Source of the DNA: an uncultured Lachnospiraceae bacterium
GTDB taxonomy: Bacteria > Bacillota > Clostridia > Lachnospirales > Lachnospiraceae
Assembly: GCA_934418055.1 (NCBI GenBank)
Contig: CAKRWX010000122.1
Span: 1-7,157 of the forward strand
Direction: 5' to 3'
Length of the DNA stretch: 7,157 bases
In this document: in pieces, positions 6,195-7,157 of the stretch
How the letters are laid out: each line of letters opens with the position of its first letter
Numbering within the stretch: the stretch's first letter is position 1
Notes under the pieces: generated by a model
The model's input: the letters and a program-made list of their open reading frames with translations, nothing else
What the model was told of the DNA's origin: nothing
The model's database searches: none
Made by a program: the position numbers and the translations under genes

Positions 6195-6797
6195 ATGAAA
6201 CCAAACAAATTATTATCTGTCAAAAATGTTGTCTTAATGGGTATGTTCGGTGCCTTAAGCGCCGTCTTAATGCTTTTCGATTTTCCAATCCCATTTATCG
6301 CCCCATCCTTTTACACCCTGGATTTAAGCGAGATCCCGGTTCTCATCGGCGCTTTCTCCTTAGGACCTGTGGCTGGCGCTGTGATCGAGCTGGTCAAAAT
6401 TCTGGTAAAACTGATCATTAAGCCAACTTCCACCGGATTTGTAGGTGAATTTGCCAATGTCTGCATCGGCTGTTCCCTGATTCTGCCAGCCGGACTGATC
6501 TATCAATTCAAGAAAACCAAAAAAGGCGCCATCGTCGGCATGGTCGCAGGAACCATCATCATGGCTGTTGTGGGAGCTGTTTTAAATGCATTGGTCATGC
6601 TGCCGTTCTACTCCAACTTTATGCCATTAGACACCATCATTGCTGCCGGTGCAGCCATTAACCCGGCCATCTGCAACGTATGGACCTTCGTGTTCCTGGC
6701 AGTTGCTCCATTTAACCTGGTGAAAGGATTTATCGTTTCCCTGATCACCGCCCTGATCTATAAACGGGTCAGTATGATCATTCACGCTGTACGCTGA
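6195..6797 (+). CDS. ribU: Riboflavin ECF transporter S component (RibU family)
   Basis: This 200-residue integral membrane protein is the substrate-binding S subunit of an energy-coupling factor riboflavin importer. Family signatures are visible: LDLSEIPVLIGAF (42-54), a long helix up to KLIIKPTSTGFVGEFAN (72-88), and AAINPAICNVW (153-163). Roughly six hydrophobic segments cover about 11-29, 47-75, 90-104, 111-136, 145-171 and 174-189, the usual fold and length (about 190-200 residues). AGGAGG (6181-6186) lies 8 bases before the ATG. The FMN riboswitch upstream independently supports riboflavin or FMN as substrate. No EcfA/EcfT genes are in the window, which fits a group II ECF system sharing an energising module encoded elsewhere. 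A terminator directly follows, so it is probably a single-gene transcript. Confidence 0.95.
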   Translation: MKPNKLLSVKNVVLMGMFGALSAVLMLFDFPIPFIAPSFYTLDLSEIPVLIGAFSLGPVAGAVIELVKILVKLIIKPTSTGFVGEFANVCIGCSLILPAGLIYQFKKTKKGAIVGMVAGTIIMAVVGAVLNALVMLPFYSNFMPLDTIIAAGAAINPAICNVWTFVFLAVAPFNLVKGFIVSLITALIYKRVSMIIHAVR

Positions 6798-6803
6798 TTT
6801 TTT

Positions 6804-6839
6804 AAAGGGACTGGTTCACAAAAGACCAGTCCCTTTTTT
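6804..6839 (+). terminator. Intrinsic terminator after ribU
   Basis: AAAGGGACTGGT (6804-6815) pairs with ACCAGTCCCTTT (6825-6836) around a 9-base loop, and the T-run continues to 6839. It begins 6 bases after the ribU stop codon. This is a strong Rho-independent terminator. Confidence 0.93.
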
Positions 6840-6840
6840 A

Positions 6841-6990
6841 TGTCATAGGAAACTTCGCCCTATGACACAAAAAACGCTCCGCGGGATGCGCACTCGCGCG
6901 AAAAAGAAACATGTCGCAAGCGACCGCGCTCGGCGCGAGAATGTGCCAGGGCACATTCTTTCTTACCATAAAACCCGTTTGCCTATGACA
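6841..6990. repeat. Palindrome-rich intergenic element with three copies of TGTCATAGG
   Basis: TGTCATAGG (6841-6849) and CCTATGACA (6859-6867) form a perfect 9-bp inverted repeat. The same CCTATGACA recurs at 6982-6990, so the first arm could pair with either copy. Between them are a long-range stem CTCGCGC (6893-6899)/GCGCGAG (6933-6939), an inner hairpin GTCGC-AA-GCGAC (6913-6924), and a hairpin AGAATGTGC (6938-6946)/GCACATTCT (6951-6959). No open frame here looks genuine. The whole block could fold as a branched structure bounded by the 9-mers. It resembles a non-autonomous intergenic repeat; copy number elsewhere is unknown. Confidence 0.6.
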
Positions 6991-7005
6991 AATTAGCGCC
7001 CCGCT

Positions 7006-7035
7006 TTGAATCTTTTTCGTATTTATGGGTATTCT
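7006..7035 (+). promoter_or_regulatory. Candidate promoter of the DUF1540 gene
   Basis: TTGAAT (7006-7011) and TATTCT (7030-7035, 4/6 match) are separated by 18 bp. They lie about 70 bp upstream of the start codon. A small inverted repeat GGGGT (7050-7054)/ACCCC (7067-7071) would fall in the leader. The -10 box is weak, so the assignment is tentative; a sporulation or other alternative sigma factor cannot be excluded. Confidence 0.35.
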
Positions 7036-7100
7036 ATTCTTGTATCAGAGGGGTAAAAAACTTTCGACCCCAATATAAAACATATCAGGAGGGAATATTC

Positions 7101-7157
7101 ATGACAAAACTGGATTGTAGTGTAAAAAACTGTGTTCACAACTCTGACAACTGCTGT
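7101..7157 (+). CDS. DUF1540-type cysteine-rich protein (N-terminal fragment)
   Basis: The first 19 codons are present and run off the window edge: MTKLDCSVKNCVHNS then DNCC. The pattern LxCxVxNCxxNxxxxC is the hallmark of DUF1540 domains, small cysteine-rich proteins common in Clostridia and often thought to bind metal; their function is not established. Four Cys lie within these 19 residues. AGGAGG (7087-7092) lies 8 bases before the ATG, a strong start. The reading frame is too short to say how many domain copies the protein has. Confidence 0.75.
   Translation, partial: MTKLDCSVKNCVHNSDNCC

Noticed and set aside
6128..6421. Plus-strand frame starting upstream of ribU
   Set aside because: It is out of frame with ribU, spans the leader hairpin and lacks a Shine-Dalgarno; the AGGAGG at 6181 serves the ribU ATG.

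Overview
The window looks like chromosomal DNA of a low-to-mid GC Gram-positive Clostridia, most likely a Lachnospiraceae-type gut anaerobe. This is an inference. It rests on strong AGGAGG-type ribosome binding sites, sigma-A-type promoters, an FMN riboswitch driving a RibU-type transporter, S-layer-homology (SLH) wall anchoring, a DUF1540 cysteine-rich protein, and an adaptor plus MacB-like ATPase exporter of the kind common in Firmicutes. No plasmid, phage or transposase gene is visible.

Left part (1-3191), minus strand. A three-gene operon runs right to left: a secreted SLH-domain protein (1951-3051), a HlyD/MacA-like membrane fusion protein (126-1937), and the first 29 codons of a MacB/LolD-like ABC ATPase (1-88, cut by the window edge). 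Gaps are 13 and 37 bp, and each gene has its own RBS. Upstream of the SLH gene are three 11-bp-period direct repeats and a perfect 7+7 bp palindrome. Together they look like a controlled promoter, possibly for an OmpR/PhoB-family response regulator.

Middle part (3192-5793), minus strand. A patatin-like phospholipase (3192-4052) follows a cardiolipin synthase with two HKD motifs (4237-5793). They are separated by a densely palindromic intergenic block containing a bidirectional terminator-like hairpin whose outer arm reaches the synthase stop codon. Both enzymes act on phospholipids, so membrane-lipid remodelling is a plausible shared theme, but the strong hairpin between them argues against simple co-transcription.

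Right part (5794-7157). A divergent promoter region separates the cardiolipin synthase from a plus-strand riboflavin uptake unit: promoter, FMN (RFN) riboswitch, intrinsic terminator, a small hairpin, RBS, ribU-type ECF S-component (6195-6797) and terminator. A gene-free block of about 260 bp with several palindromes follows, then the first 19 codons of a DUF1540-type cysteine-rich protein (from 7101).

Most of this is conventional. The least ordinary points are the adaptor with an internally duplicated lipoyl/beta-barrel unit and a glycine-rich tail, its operon partnership with a wall-anchored SLH protein, the repeat-plus-palindrome control region of that operon, and the palindromic intergenic blocks.
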